DNA from: Lachnospira sp. UBA4285
GTDB lineage: Bacteria > Bacillota > Clostridia > Lachnospirales > Lachnospiraceae
NCBI GenBank assembly: GCA_002394965.1
Contig: DGVL01000171.1
Location: 1-35,223 of the forward strand
Length of the DNA: 35,223 bases
Direction of reading: 5' to 3'
Part shown: positions 7,432 to 14,712 of the stretch, one piece after another
Numbering within the stretch: position 1 is the first letter of the stretch
Layout: each line of letters opens with the position of its first letter
Position numbers and translations under genes: made by a program
Notes under the pieces: model-generated
What the model saw: only the letters and a program-made list of their open reading frames with translations
Databases searched by the model: none
What the model was told of the DNA's origin: nothing

Positions 7432-8237
7432 TCTCCAGCCTCCTGCGCAAAACGGCCGCTCAGCTCGAATGCGTGATTCATCGGGCCGCTGCCCTTTCCG
7501 AGATCCAGCATCGCCGTGAGCGCGCCGCTGATGTATTCCTTCGCGCGTCCGACAGAAGTCTTCAGATCAAATCCCTTTGCAAGATTCGCTGCAATGGCAC
7601 TGGAGAGCGTGCAGCCGGTGCCGTGCGTGTTCGGGTTGTCGATTCGTTTCCCTTCAAACCAGCAGAGCCCGTCCGGGCCGACGAGCAGGTCATTGGCGTC
7701 ATTCACACGGTGCCCGCCCTTGCACAGAACGGCACAGCCGTACGTCTCATAGATCTGCCGGCCGGCTTCCTCCATATCCTTTGCTGTTCTCACCGTGTGT
7801 CCGGTCAGAACCTCCGCCTCCGGAACATTGGGCGTGATGACGAGAGCAATCGGCAGGAGCTCTTTCTTCAGAGTCCCGATCGCATCGTCCTCAAGCAGCC
7901 TTGCGCCGGACGTCGCCACCATGACCGGATCCACGACAATCTTATCCGCCTTGTACTGCCGGAGCTTTTCCACAATCACACGGATAAGAGAGGCCTCTGA
8001 GACCATCCCGATTTTCACAGCGTCCGGGCGGATGTCCGTGAACACCGCATCGATCTGTTCACCGAGAAAACGGGGTGTGACGTTCAGGATCCCCGTGACC
8101 CCCGTTGTGTTCTGGGCTGTCAGAGCCGTGATGGCACTCATTCCGAAAACCCCGTTCATGATCATTGTCTTCAGGTCAGCCTGGATTCCCGCTCCGCCGC
8201 TGGAATCGCTGCCTGCTATCGTCAGTGCTGTATGCAT
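7428..8237 (-). CDS. thiD: Hydroxymethylpyrimidine/phosphomethylpyrimidine kinase
   Basis: A 269-residue ribokinase-fold enzyme that phosphorylates HMP to HMP-P and then HMP-PP, the pyrimidine substrate of ThiE. Diagnostic motifs are TIAGSDSSGGAGIQADLKT at the N-terminus, the VVDPVMVATSG segment, and the C-terminal NPNTHGTGCTLSSAIAA, which carries the anion hole and catalytic Asp region of this family (here with Gly-Thr-Gly-Cys). Length and motifs are normal. AAGGTGA precedes the ATG by five bases. The gene lies three bases after the inositol-monophosphatase-like gene and overlaps cytX, so the products should be made together. The partner enzyme ThiE is encoded at 22.6 kb. Confidence 0.95.
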   Translation of the reverse strand: MHTALTIAGSDSSGGAGIQADLKTMIMNGVFGMSAITALTAQNTTGVTGILNVTPRFLGEQIDAVFTDIRPDAVKIGMVSEASLIRVIVEKLRQYKADKIVVDPVMVATSGARLLEDDAIGTLKKELLPIALVITPNVPEAEVLTGHTVRTAKDMEEAGRQIYETYGCAVLCKGGHRVNDANDLLVGPDGLCWFEGKRIDNPNTHGTGCTLSSAIAANLAKGFDLKTSVGRAKEYISGALTAMLDLGKGSGPMNHAFELSGRFAQEAGE

Positions 8238-8240
8238 GTT

Positions 8241-9056
8241 TCACCTTCTGTATTTATCCGCATCAAATCCCAGATCCTTCGGCAGATACGCATTCCGGAT
8301 GAGTCCCGAAGAGGCCGCGAAAATCGGCTGAATTCCGCGGTATTGAACCATCACGCCGTCCGCATCTGTCACTCTGCCCCCTGCCTCCTGGACAATGAGG
8401 GCGCCTGCCGCGTAATCCCACAGGTGCAGCTTCCACTCAAAGAACAGACCTGCCGTCCCGCAGGCCACCTGACACAGATCCCAGGCAGCCGTCCCGGTGT
8501 TGCGCACATCGATGCAGCGATCCATGTACAGCAGCGTGGTCTCAGCAGCCAGCCTGTGCATGTCGAGGTCGTACGGCGTAGAGCCGAAGATCACAAGGCT
8601 CTTCTCAAGCGGATCGCCCGAACTTTGAATCGGCCTGCCATTTAACAGCGCGCCGCATCCGCTCTCCGCCTCAAAGAGCATGTCCTGATACGGGTTGTAC
8701 ACGACGCCAAAATACGGCTTGCCGTCCTTCAGAAGCCCGCAGGAGATCACCGACGGCCGGAATCCCTTTATAAAGTTGCTGGTCCCGTCGATCGGATCAA
8801 TGACAAATGTGAGACCGTGTTCATTCTCCTCGCGAAATTCGCCGTATCCCTCCTCTTCGCCGATAAAGCGCGCTCCGGCGACAATCTGTCCGAGCTCACG
8901 GATCAGATACTCCTGCGTTCGCTTGTCAAATTCCGTGACGTAATTTGAAAAACCGTCCTTACTGCTCACCGCCGAAGCGATGTCGTCAGCTGAGAGCAGG
9001 ATCTCCCCTGCCTTGCGGACAGTCTTTCGTATCTGTTCTTTTACGTCCTTGTCCAT
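8241..9056 (-). CDS. Inositol monophosphatase family protein
   Basis: A 271-residue Mg2+-dependent sugar/inositol phosphatase. Metal-binding motifs are all present: GEEE near residue 67, DPIDGTSNFIKG at about 87-98, and WDYAAGALIVQEAGG near 213. The substrate cannot be read from the sequence; relatives hydrolyse inositol-1-phosphate, fructose-1,6-bisphosphate, NADP or 3'-phosphoadenosine phosphates. A textbook AAGGAGG lies six bases ahead of the ATG. Its place immediately before thiD suggests it could trim a thiamine-pathway phosphate, but this is only inferred from context. Confidence 0.92.
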   Translation of the reverse strand: MDKDVKEQIRKTVRKAGEILLSADDIASAVSSKDGFSNYVTEFDKRTQEYLIRELGQIVAGARFIGEEEGYGEFREENEHGLTFVIDPIDGTSNFIKGFRPSVISCGLLKDGKPYFGVVYNPYQDMLFEAESGCGALLNGRPIQSSGDPLEKSLVIFGSTPYDLDMHRLAAETTLLYMDRCIDVRNTGTAAWDLCQVACGTAGLFFEWKLHLWDYAAGALIVQEAGGRVTDADGVMVQYRGIQPIFAASSGLIRNAYLPKDLGFDADKYRR

Positions 9057-9066
9057 GAAATCCTCC

Positions 9067-9570
9067 TTATGTTTCCGGCTTCAGGCCGAACATCCGGGTG
9101 CAGATGTCTTTCCCGGTCTTTGTCCGGAATATTTTCTCCCGCACGCGCTCTGCGGCCTGTTCTGACTCCTGGTCCTCGTAGAGATTCACGAGAAAATCCG
9201 CCTCGACGAGAATCTGGTAATCGTCCCCTTCTATGTGGGAATACGTGTGATGGTGTCCGATGAGAAACTCCACCCGCTGAATCTGCTCCTGCGGATACCC
9301 GAGTCTCACAAGCAAGGTGCGCGCCTCGGCAGGTCCCAGCTGCTCCTGATGTTTTCCGTCCGAATCCCCGTAGATCTTCAGGCTGTTCCGGATCCCGATA
9401 TCATGCACGATGGCAGCAGTCTCAAGTGTCTGCCGGATATCCTCCGGAAGCTTTTCACCGATGGCGATCAGATGCGCAAATTCATAGACTTTCAGAAAGT
9501 GCTGGATCTGTTTTGGCATCCCCGTGTCATAATCGATCATCGCCTGGATCAGTTCTTCATTGTCATTCAT
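9067..9570 (-). CDS. HD-domain protein
   Basis: About 167 residues. The HD phosphohydrolase core is seen as FAHLIAIGE (first His), AAIVHDIG (His-Asp pair), GHHHTYSHIEG and the trailing Asp in VEADFLVNLYED. Such domains are metal-dependent phosphohydrolases, often of nucleotides; the substrate here is unknown. ATG 9570 was preferred because GAGGAG is seven bases upstream; the ATG 15 bases earlier overlaps that site. It is the first gene of the operon that runs on through the phosphatase, thiD, cytX and the histidine phosphatase, and has its own promoter divergent from sdaAB. Confidence 0.88.
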   Translation of the reverse strand: MNDNEELIQAMIDYDTGMPKQIQHFLKVYEFAHLIAIGEKLPEDIRQTLETAAIVHDIGIRNSLKIYGDSDGKHQEQLGPAEARTLLVRLGYPQEQIQRVEFLIGHHHTYSHIEGDDYQILVEADFLVNLYEDQESEQAAERVREKIFRTKTGKDICTRMFGLKPET

Positions 9571-9624
9571 CCAGATTCTCCTCATGTGGCAGTGTATGTC
9601 CTACCGGACTACGATTCCTGAACC

Positions 9625-9653
9625 ATTTTACTACAACCGCGGGCACATGCGAA
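9625..9653 (-). promoter_or_regulatory. Promoter of the HD-thiD-cytX operon
   Basis: On the minus strand TTCGCA (9648-9653) and TAAAAT (9625-9630) are separated by 17 nt, about 55 nt before the HD gene start. Four of six bases match at -35 and five of six at -10. Confidence 0.55.
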
Positions 9654-9672
9654 CCAAAAGGCTGAGAATACT

Positions 9673-9680
9673 GGTATAAT
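9673..9680 (+). promoter_or_regulatory. Extended -10 promoter of sdaAB-sdaAA
   Basis: TGGTATAAT is an extended -10 with a perfect hexamer at 9675-9680. No good -35 lies 16-18 nt upstream. The start codon follows within 26 nt, so the leader must be very short, roughly 15-20 nt. This promoter and that of the divergent operon face apart within 60 bp and could share an operator. Confidence 0.55.
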
Positions 9681-9705
9681 GTTGAAGCACAAGGAGGACT
9701 GCGGC

Positions 9706-10392
9706 ATGAAGCTTACAGATATCATCGGGCCGGTGATGGTCGGTCCGTCCAGTTCCCACACAGCCGGGGCTGTGCGCATCGGGAACGCCGCAAGGCGACT
9801 TCTGGGGCAGCCTCTGCAGGAAGCTGTCATCGGCCTGCACGGCTCTTTTCTGGCGACCGGAAGGGGCCATGGCACGGACAAAGCCATCGTCGCCGGGCTG
9901 CTCGGCATGGCAGTTGATGACCGCCGGATTCCGGACAGTTTTGAATATGCAAGGCATGCGGGGCTTTCCTTTTCCATTAGCGGAGTCGATCTGGGGGATG
10001 CTGCCCACCCGAATTCCGCAAGGCTCATGCTGACCGGCAGAGAGGGCCGGAAGCTGGAACTGGTCGGCGCTTCCATCGGCGGTGGGAGGATCTGTATCAC
10101 GGAGCTTGACGGACTGCCCGTGAACTTCTCCGGCGACTTCCCTACGCTGATCGTCCACAACCGGGATCTTCCCGGACATGTCGCCAGAGTCACAGCGCTT
10201 CTCTCGAATTCCGGCATCAACATCGCCTACATGCAGCTCAACCGGGCTCACCGGGGCGGTCAGGCCGTCATGGTCCTGGAGTGCGACCAGGAAGTACCGG
10301 GTAGTGTTCTCCATGATCTTCAGGCGATGGACGGCATCGTCAAGGTCACATTTCTCTCACTTCTTCCGGAAGGAGATCGCTTCGATGTATGA
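9706..10392 (+). CDS. sdaAB: L-serine dehydratase, iron-sulfur-dependent, beta subunit
   Basis: A 228-residue subunit of the [4Fe-4S] enzyme that converts L-serine to pyruvate and ammonia, common in amino-acid-fermenting clostridia. The N-terminus IIGPVMVGPSSSHTAGAVRIG is the family signature, and residues about 150-228 form an ACT regulatory domain (HNRDLPGHVARVTALLS, NIAYMQLNR). ATG 9706 is preferred over an in-frame ATG at 9679 because AAGGAGG lies between them at good spacing. The 3' end overlaps sdaAA by 8 nt, indicating coupled translation. Confidence 0.96.
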   Translation: MKLTDIIGPVMVGPSSSHTAGAVRIGNAARRLLGQPLQEAVIGLHGSFLATGRGHGTDKAIVAGLLGMAVDDRRIPDSFEYARHAGLSFSISGVDLGDAAHPNSARLMLTGREGRKLELVGASIGGGRICITELDGLPVNFSGDFPTLIVHNRDLPGHVARVTALLSNSGINIAYMQLNRAHRGGQAVMVLECDQEVPGSVLHDLQAMDGIVKVTFLSLLPEGDRFDV

Positions 10393-11266
10393 TTCATTTG
10401 CAAGGCTGTGTGCCGATGAAAAAGAACAGAACCTCGCGCTCTGGGAACTGATCCGGGCAGAGGACTGCGCCGAGAACGGAGAGGAGCCCTCCGATTCCTG
10501 GCTGGAGATGAAACATATGTACGACGCCATGAAAGAAGAGGACCGGGATTATGATCCGCGCCGCCTCTCCAACAGTGGTCTGGTCGGGGATGAGGCCGGG
10601 CGGATGCACACATACCGGATGGCCGGAGAGACAATCTGCGGCCCGTTCATGAGTCTTGTAATGGAGCGGGCTCTCAAGATCGCAGATTCCAATGCCTGTA
10701 TGCGCAGGATCGTCGCCTCTCCCACTGCCGGTTCCTGTGGTGTCGTCCCCGCCGTGCTTCTGAGTATACAGGATGCCCGCCACATCCCGGATGAAAGAAT
10801 GATTCAGGCTCTGTACGTTGCCGGCGGAATCGGAGGCATTATCGCAAGCCGCGCCACTCTGGCGGGTGCCGAGGGCGGATGTCAGGCTGAGGTCGGCGCC
10901 GCCTCCGCCATGGCCGCCGGAGCTCTCGTGAGTCTGTTGGGAGGCAGCGCACAGCAGACAGCCAACGCGGCCGCTCTCGCGCTCAAGAATCTTCTGGGGC
11001 TGGCCTGCGATCCGGTCGCAGGGCTTGTCGAAGTGCCCTGTGTGAAGCGCAACGTCGTGGGCGCCGTGAATGCCATTTCCGCCGCAGACATGACCATGGC
11101 CGGCATCGCCAGCCGCATCCCGCCGGACGAAGTGATCGACGCCATGCGCACCATCGGGAAGCGGATGGATCCGGGGATACGGGAAACCGGAACGGGCGGA
11201 CTGGCCGGCACGCCGACCGCCGTCAGAATCCGTGAGCAGATACGGGCCGCGAAACAGGAGAAGTAA
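10385..11266 (+). CDS. sdaAA: L-serine dehydratase, iron-sulfur-dependent, alpha subunit
   Basis: The 293-residue catalytic subunit. Conserved cluster and substrate motifs are present: SPTAGSCGVVPAVL near 105, GCQAEVGAASAMAAGA near 165, CDPVAGLVEVPCVKRN near 215, and a Gly-rich end (GTGGLAGTPTA). The Cys residues in these motifs match the [4Fe-4S] ligands of the family. The ATG at 10385 lies inside the end of sdaAB with AAGGAGAT eight bases upstream. A longer frame opening at 10178 runs antisense to good codon use and overlaps sdaAB, so it was not used. The stop codon sits in the loop of the terminator. Confidence 0.96.
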   Translation: MYDSFARLCADEKEQNLALWELIRAEDCAENGEEPSDSWLEMKHMYDAMKEEDRDYDPRRLSNSGLVGDEAGRMHTYRMAGETICGPFMSLVMERALKIADSNACMRRIVASPTAGSCGVVPAVLLSIQDARHIPDERMIQALYVAGGIGGIIASRATLAGAEGGCQAEVGAASAMAAGALVSLLGGSAQQTANAAALALKNLLGLACDPVAGLVEVPCVKRNVVGAVNAISAADMTMAGIASRIPPDEVIDAMRTIGKRMDPGIRETGTGGLAGTPTAVRIREQIRAAKQEK

Positions 11267-11281
11267 TTCCTGTTTCGCGGC
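11246..11281 (+). terminator. Terminator of sdaAB-sdaAA
   Basis: A perfect 14 bp stem (11246-11259 with 11268-11281, GCCGCGAAACAGGA) has the sdaAA stop codon in its 8 nt loop and is followed by TCATTTTA. The T-run is short, but the stem is strong. Reading from the other side there is no T-run. Confidence 0.75.
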
Positions 11282-11311
11282 TCATTTTACGTGCTGTTGA
11301 ATATGTATGCG

Positions 11312-12715
11312 TTATTTTGCAGCGGCTTCCTTCCTGGCGAACATCGCCGCTGTTTTCTTGTTGACGCGGACAAGCAGCAGGATGGCGCACACGGCGGCCG
11401 CTGCCTCTCCCGCCGGAAAAGCCCACCACACGACATCCAGCGCATTCGGCAGTGCGGAAAGCAGCATGGCAAGCGGAAGCGGTACAACAAGCAGACGCAG
11501 CAGCGATATGATCAGGGAACTCGTACCCGATTCCAGCGCCTGGAAGATGCCCTGCGCTGCGATGTTGATGCCGGCTGCGACAAAACCTGTTGAGATAACG
11601 CGCATCGCCAGAATGCTGAGCTGTTCTGTTTCTGCGGAAAGGCCGAAGATGCCAGCCAGTTGTCTCGCGAAGAGCTGCATGAGAGCCAGGCCGATGAGCA
11701 TGATGACCGTGACATCAATCATCCCCCACTTCTCGCCTTCCTTTATTCTCCTGCGGGAGCCTCTGCCGTAATTATAGGAGATCAGCGGCGTGATCGCGTC
11801 GCGCAGGCCGAATCCGGCGAAGTAAATGAACTGCTGAATCTTGTAGAAAATGCCATAGGCCGTGACGGCAGAAGCCGAGATCTGGCCGAAGATGATGTTG
11901 ACGCCGTAGGTCATGAAACTCATCAACGCCTGCATGATTATGGCAGACACGCCGATGGAGTAGATCCCCTTCACCGTGTAGCCATTTAGCCTCAGGTACC
12001 GCACGCCGGACGGAATTTCTTTATTTTTGGTGTACTGAAAGTACATCGCCAGAAGTGTCGTCACGAACTGGCCGATTACCGTGGCGATCGCCGCGCCTGC
12101 AATTCCCATCTGCGGAAAACCGATGAGGCCGTAGATCATGATCGGGTCCAGGACGATATTGGTGAGCGCGCCGATGACCTGGGCTGCCGTGGACAGCGTC
12201 GTCTTGCCGGTGCTCTGCAGGAGCTTCTCGTAAATTCCCCACATGATGCTGGCAAGGCTTAAGAACGTGCAGATGCCCAGATATTCTGTGGCCATCTCCA
12301 GTATGACAGGATCAGAAGTCTGGGAATTCAGATACGGTCCCATGCCGAAAAGTCCGAACAGAACGAATACCACATACATGATGAGTGACAGGGTGATGCC
12401 GTTGCCGGCGGTTTTAGCCACGCCTTCGCGGTTTTTCTGGCCCAGCTGCCTGGAAAGCATGGCACCCACGCCGACACCCGTCCCGATGCCGAACGCTACG
12501 AACAGCATCTGCACCGGGAATGCGAGGGTCAGGGCGTTGACAGCCAGTTCCCCCAGCGGCCTGCTCCCGTCTGTGCCCGGCATTCTGGACACAAACATGG
12601 AGTCCACGATGTTGTACATTGCCTGCAGCATCATGGAGAGCACGATCGGCAGTCCCATTGAAACAAGGAGACGCGGCACCGGCTCGGTGCCCATCATGTT
12701 TTCTTTCTGATTCAC
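11312..12715 (-). CDS. MATE-family multidrug/organic cation exporter
   Basis: A 467-residue integral membrane protein with twelve predicted helices in two homologous halves, the layout of MATE transporters, which exchange drugs or metabolites for Na+ or H+. The N-terminal helix GLPIVLSMMLQAMYNIVDSMFVSR and the second-half match (GLRDAITPLISYNYGRG) are diagnostic of the NorM/DinF-like clade. The start is a GTG overlapping the stop of the upstream DUF2798 gene (GTGA), with AGAGG nine bases before it. Substrate unknown. The shared leader with an attenuator-like hairpin suggests regulated expression, possibly by the exported compound. Confidence 0.94.
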   Translation of the reverse strand: MNQKENMMGTEPVPRLLVSMGLPIVLSMMLQAMYNIVDSMFVSRMPGTDGSRPLGELAVNALTLAFPVQMLFVAFGIGTGVGVGAMLSRQLGQKNREGVAKTAGNGITLSLIMYVVFVLFGLFGMGPYLNSQTSDPVILEMATEYLGICTFLSLASIMWGIYEKLLQSTGKTTLSTAAQVIGALTNIVLDPIMIYGLIGFPQMGIAGAAIATVIGQFVTTLLAMYFQYTKNKEIPSGVRYLRLNGYTVKGIYSIGVSAIIMQALMSFMTYGVNIIFGQISASAVTAYGIFYKIQQFIYFAGFGLRDAITPLISYNYGRGSRRRIKEGEKWGMIDVTVIMLIGLALMQLFARQLAGIFGLSAETEQLSILAMRVISTGFVAAGINIAAQGIFQALESGTSSLIISLLRLLVVPLPLAMLLSALPNALDVVWWAFPAGEAAAAVCAILLLVRVNKKTAAMFARKEAAAK

Positions 12716-13227
12716 TTCTGATTACCTCTCTTCTGGTTGTACTTGTCAAACACCAGGTGACAGAACGGTGCGGCGGCGAACATATTCCAGAAAAATGCCA
12801 TCGGGAAGTTCTTGAGAAGAGTCCCCACAAAGATGGCCGGAAGATTGACAAGAGACTGGCCTGCCAGAATAACGTTGAACAGAATCGACGCGATCATGCT
12901 CATGGTCGGACACATGACGGCTACCGTGCCAGCCTGGCGCATCACACGGCAGAAATACGGATTGTTGCGGGCAGGATCTGTATGCCTCGCGGCGAATGCA
13001 GCCCCCAGCCGGTTTCCGTACAGACTGGACGTGATGAATACGAATACCCCCATGTAGGAAGCCTCCAGAAGCGCTCCGAGGAAAACCTGATTGGTCATCG
13101 TGGAAAAACCACCCACATTCAGATTGAACCCCTCCTTGATCGCCACGTTGTACACTTCCATACCGACGGCCATCACGTAACTCATTAGAAGTCCGAACAC
13201 AACTCCCTGCACCTTTGTTCTCGGCAT
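12712..13227 (-). CDS. DUF2798-type small membrane protein
   Basis: A 171-residue protein with four hydrophobic segments: the first includes GVVFGLLMSYVMAVGMEVYN and the last NFPMAFFWNMFAAAPF, arranged as two similar halves (each begins with a short hydrophobic hairpin followed by a polar turn), which fits the DUF2798 family. The function is unknown. The ribosome binding site is GAGGGGGAG, five bases ahead of the ATG. It overlaps the MATE gene and is the promoter-proximal gene of the pair, so the two may act together in export. Confidence 0.7.
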   Translation of the reverse strand: MPRTKVQGVVFGLLMSYVMAVGMEVYNVAIKEGFNLNVGGFSTMTNQVFLGALLEASYMGVFVFITSSLYGNRLGAAFAARHTDPARNNPYFCRVMRQAGTVAVMCPTMSMIASILFNVILAGQSLVNLPAIFVGTLLKNFPMAFFWNMFAAAPFCHLVFDKYNQKRGNQK

Positions 13228-13264
13228 CTTTTCTCCCCCTCAAGGCTTAAAAGCCCTTAAGCAC

Positions 13265-13328
13265 AAAAAAAGAGCCATATGGAGATGTCTGCCAACGGAA
13301 GTAGTCTTCCACACATCCATATTGCTCT
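13265..13328 (-). terminator. Attenuator-like terminator in the DUF2798-MATE leader
   Basis: On the minus strand, AGAGC followed by ATATG and GATGT (13328 down to about 13310) pairs with ACATC, CATAT and GCTCT (down to 13271), with a two-base bulge and one mismatch. An inner GGAAG/CTTCC hairpin is present, and a T7 run follows. It lies between the promoter and the first start codon, so as drawn it would stop transcription before the genes, as in attenuators and riboswitch expression platforms. Confidence 0.65.
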
Positions 13329-13373
13329 TGTCTTTGAATATTCCCCGCGCCCACAAACCCGGCGCACCTGCAT

Positions 13374-13402
13374 ATTATAGCGGTTCAGCCGGGAAATTTC
13401 AA
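13374..13402 (-). promoter_or_regulatory. Consensus sigma-A promoter of the DUF2798-MATE operon
   Basis: On the minus strand TTGAAA (13397-13402), exactly 17 nt, then TATAAT (13374-13379). This is the best promoter in the window. It would give a leader of about 140 nt. Confidence 0.85.
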
Positions 13403-13497
13403 AGACATTTTTCGAATTAGCAGGCTCTTCTCACAGACCACATCGAAGCGCTGCAGACAGTCGCACAGGGCAAGTCCGCCGTCATCGATTTCCAGAT

Positions 13498-13545
13498 AAA
13501 AAAGGACTGCTGCCATTCCCTCAAGCGGATAGCAGCAGTCCTTTC
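13498..13545 (-). terminator. Terminator downstream of mtnA
   Basis: On the minus strand, AAAGGACTGCTGC (about 13532-13544) pairs with GCAGCAGTCCTTT (13501-13513), followed by a T-run. It lies 45 nt after the mtnA stop and ends the tcdA-to-mtnA gene series. Confidence 0.9.
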
Positions 13546-13589
13546 AGCTTGTAAATTTCTGGAAACGTCAAAAATTCCCCGCCGGTCTC

Positions 13590-14699
13590 TCAGATAAGTC
13601 CCAGTTCCCGGAACCCCTGCGAATAGTCCGGTCCGCTGACAAGTCCCTTCTCGGTGATGATTCCGGTGATCAGCGTATGATCCGTGACATCAAAAGCGGG
13701 ATTAAAGGAGGCATCCACACCATCTGGTGCCATCGGCTCCCGGTACCACATCGTCTTGATCTCCTCCGGATCGCGCATCTCGATCGGGATCTGATCGCCC
13801 GTCGGTGTCTTCGGATCAATCGTCGAGCTCGGAGCGCACACATAGAACGGAACGCCGTAGTGCTTTGCGATGATGGCAAGGCCAGAGGTCCCGATCTTGT
13901 TGGCCGCATCGCCATTGGCCGCCACGCGGTCACATCCTACGAAGATGATCTTCACGCGGCCGGATTTCATCAGAAGAGAAGCCATGTTGTCGCACTGCAC
14001 GGAAGTCGTGATGCCGGCGTTATACAGCTCGAAGGAGGTCAGCCGCGCCCCCTGAAGGAGCGGACGGGTCTCGTCGCAGTACACATGCATGTCGCTGCCT
14101 TTCCACCCGTGTTCCAGTGCGATGTACATCGGCGCCGTTGCGGTTCCGTACTTGGCTGTCGCGAGTGTCCCTGCGTTGCAGTGCGTCATGATTCCCAGTT
14201 CCTGTCCCGCTTCCCTGCGTTCCTGAAGAAGCGTAAAACCGATCTCACCGATACTTCGGCTGATCTGCACATCCTCGTCGCGGATGGCCTGCGCCTCGTC
14301 AAAAAGAATCTCTTTTATCTCCCCGACTGCTTTTTGCGCGTTTTTTTTGCAGACGGCATCCATCCGGTCAAGTGCCCAGAAAAGGTTCACTGCCGTCGGG
14401 CGGGATGTTGCCAGATAATCCTTGTCGGACTTAAATTTATCGTAAAACTCGTCAAAAGATTCTGCCGTGTACTTTCCGGCGAGAACCGCCATCCCGTACG
14501 CCGCGCACACGCCGATGGCCGGAGCCCCTCTGACTCTCAGCTTCTTGATCGCCTCCCATATTTCCTCGCGGGTGTCAAGATGGATCCGTTTTATCGTCCC
14601 CGGGAGCAGTGTCTGATCAATGATATCGACGTACGACCGGTCTTCCGGCAGCTTCACGGTTATGACCTTTTCAAAAAATTCGTCCAGTTTCCGGTTCAT
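13590..14699 (-). CDS. mtnA: MtnA-family (5-methylthio/5-deoxy)ribose-1-phosphate isomerase
   Basis: A 369-residue member of the aIF-2B/MtnA isomerase family, which converts 5-methylthioribose-1-phosphate (or 5-deoxyribose-1-phosphate) into the corresponding 1-phospho-ribulose. RVRGAPAIG (57-65), the catalytic Cys in THCNAG (174) and the catalytic Asp in GCDRVAANGD (257) are all present. AAGGAG lies eight bases ahead of the ATG. The gene follows deoD after 13 nt. That pairing suggests the phosphorylase supplies the pentose-1-phosphate, replacing the MtnN/MtnK or MtnP route. It might also act on ribose-1-phosphate. No other methionine-salvage genes (mtnB, mtnW, mtnD) are visible here. Confidence 0.9.
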   Translation of the reverse strand: MNRKLDEFFEKVITVKLPEDRSYVDIIDQTLLPGTIKRIHLDTREEIWEAIKKLRVRGAPAIGVCAAYGMAVLAGKYTAESFDEFYDKFKSDKDYLATSRPTAVNLFWALDRMDAVCKKNAQKAVGEIKEILFDEAQAIRDEDVQISRSIGEIGFTLLQERREAGQELGIMTHCNAGTLATAKYGTATAPMYIALEHGWKGSDMHVYCDETRPLLQGARLTSFELYNAGITTSVQCDNMASLLMKSGRVKIIFVGCDRVAANGDAANKIGTSGLAIIAKHYGVPFYVCAPSSTIDPKTPTGDQIPIEMRDPEEIKTMWYREPMAPDGVDASFNPAFDVTDHTLITGIITEKGLVSGPDYSQGFRELGLI

Positions 14700-14712
14700 A
14701 TCTGCCGCTCCT

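Larger units (their letters stand above)
13228..13589 (-). promoter_or_regulatory. Intergenic leader region of the DUF2798-MATE operon
   Basis: About 360 nt without an annotated gene. Reading on the minus strand it holds, in order: the mtnA terminator, about 95 nt of unassigned sequence with a 43-codon open frame (13385-13516), a consensus promoter, a small GCGCC/GGCGC hairpin (13347-13365), a long attenuator-like hairpin with a T-run, and a second small hairpin (GCTTAA/TTAAGC, about 13244-13262) just before the ribosome binding site. I do not recognise a known riboswitch class in it. Confidence 0.6.

Noticed and set aside
9655..9680. GGCTGAGA near the sdaAB promoter, resembling part of a TPP riboswitch
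   Set aside because: The other conserved TPP parts (the ACCTGATCTGGATAAT block and closing stems) are absent, the element would precede serine dehydratase genes, and it overlaps the -10 region.
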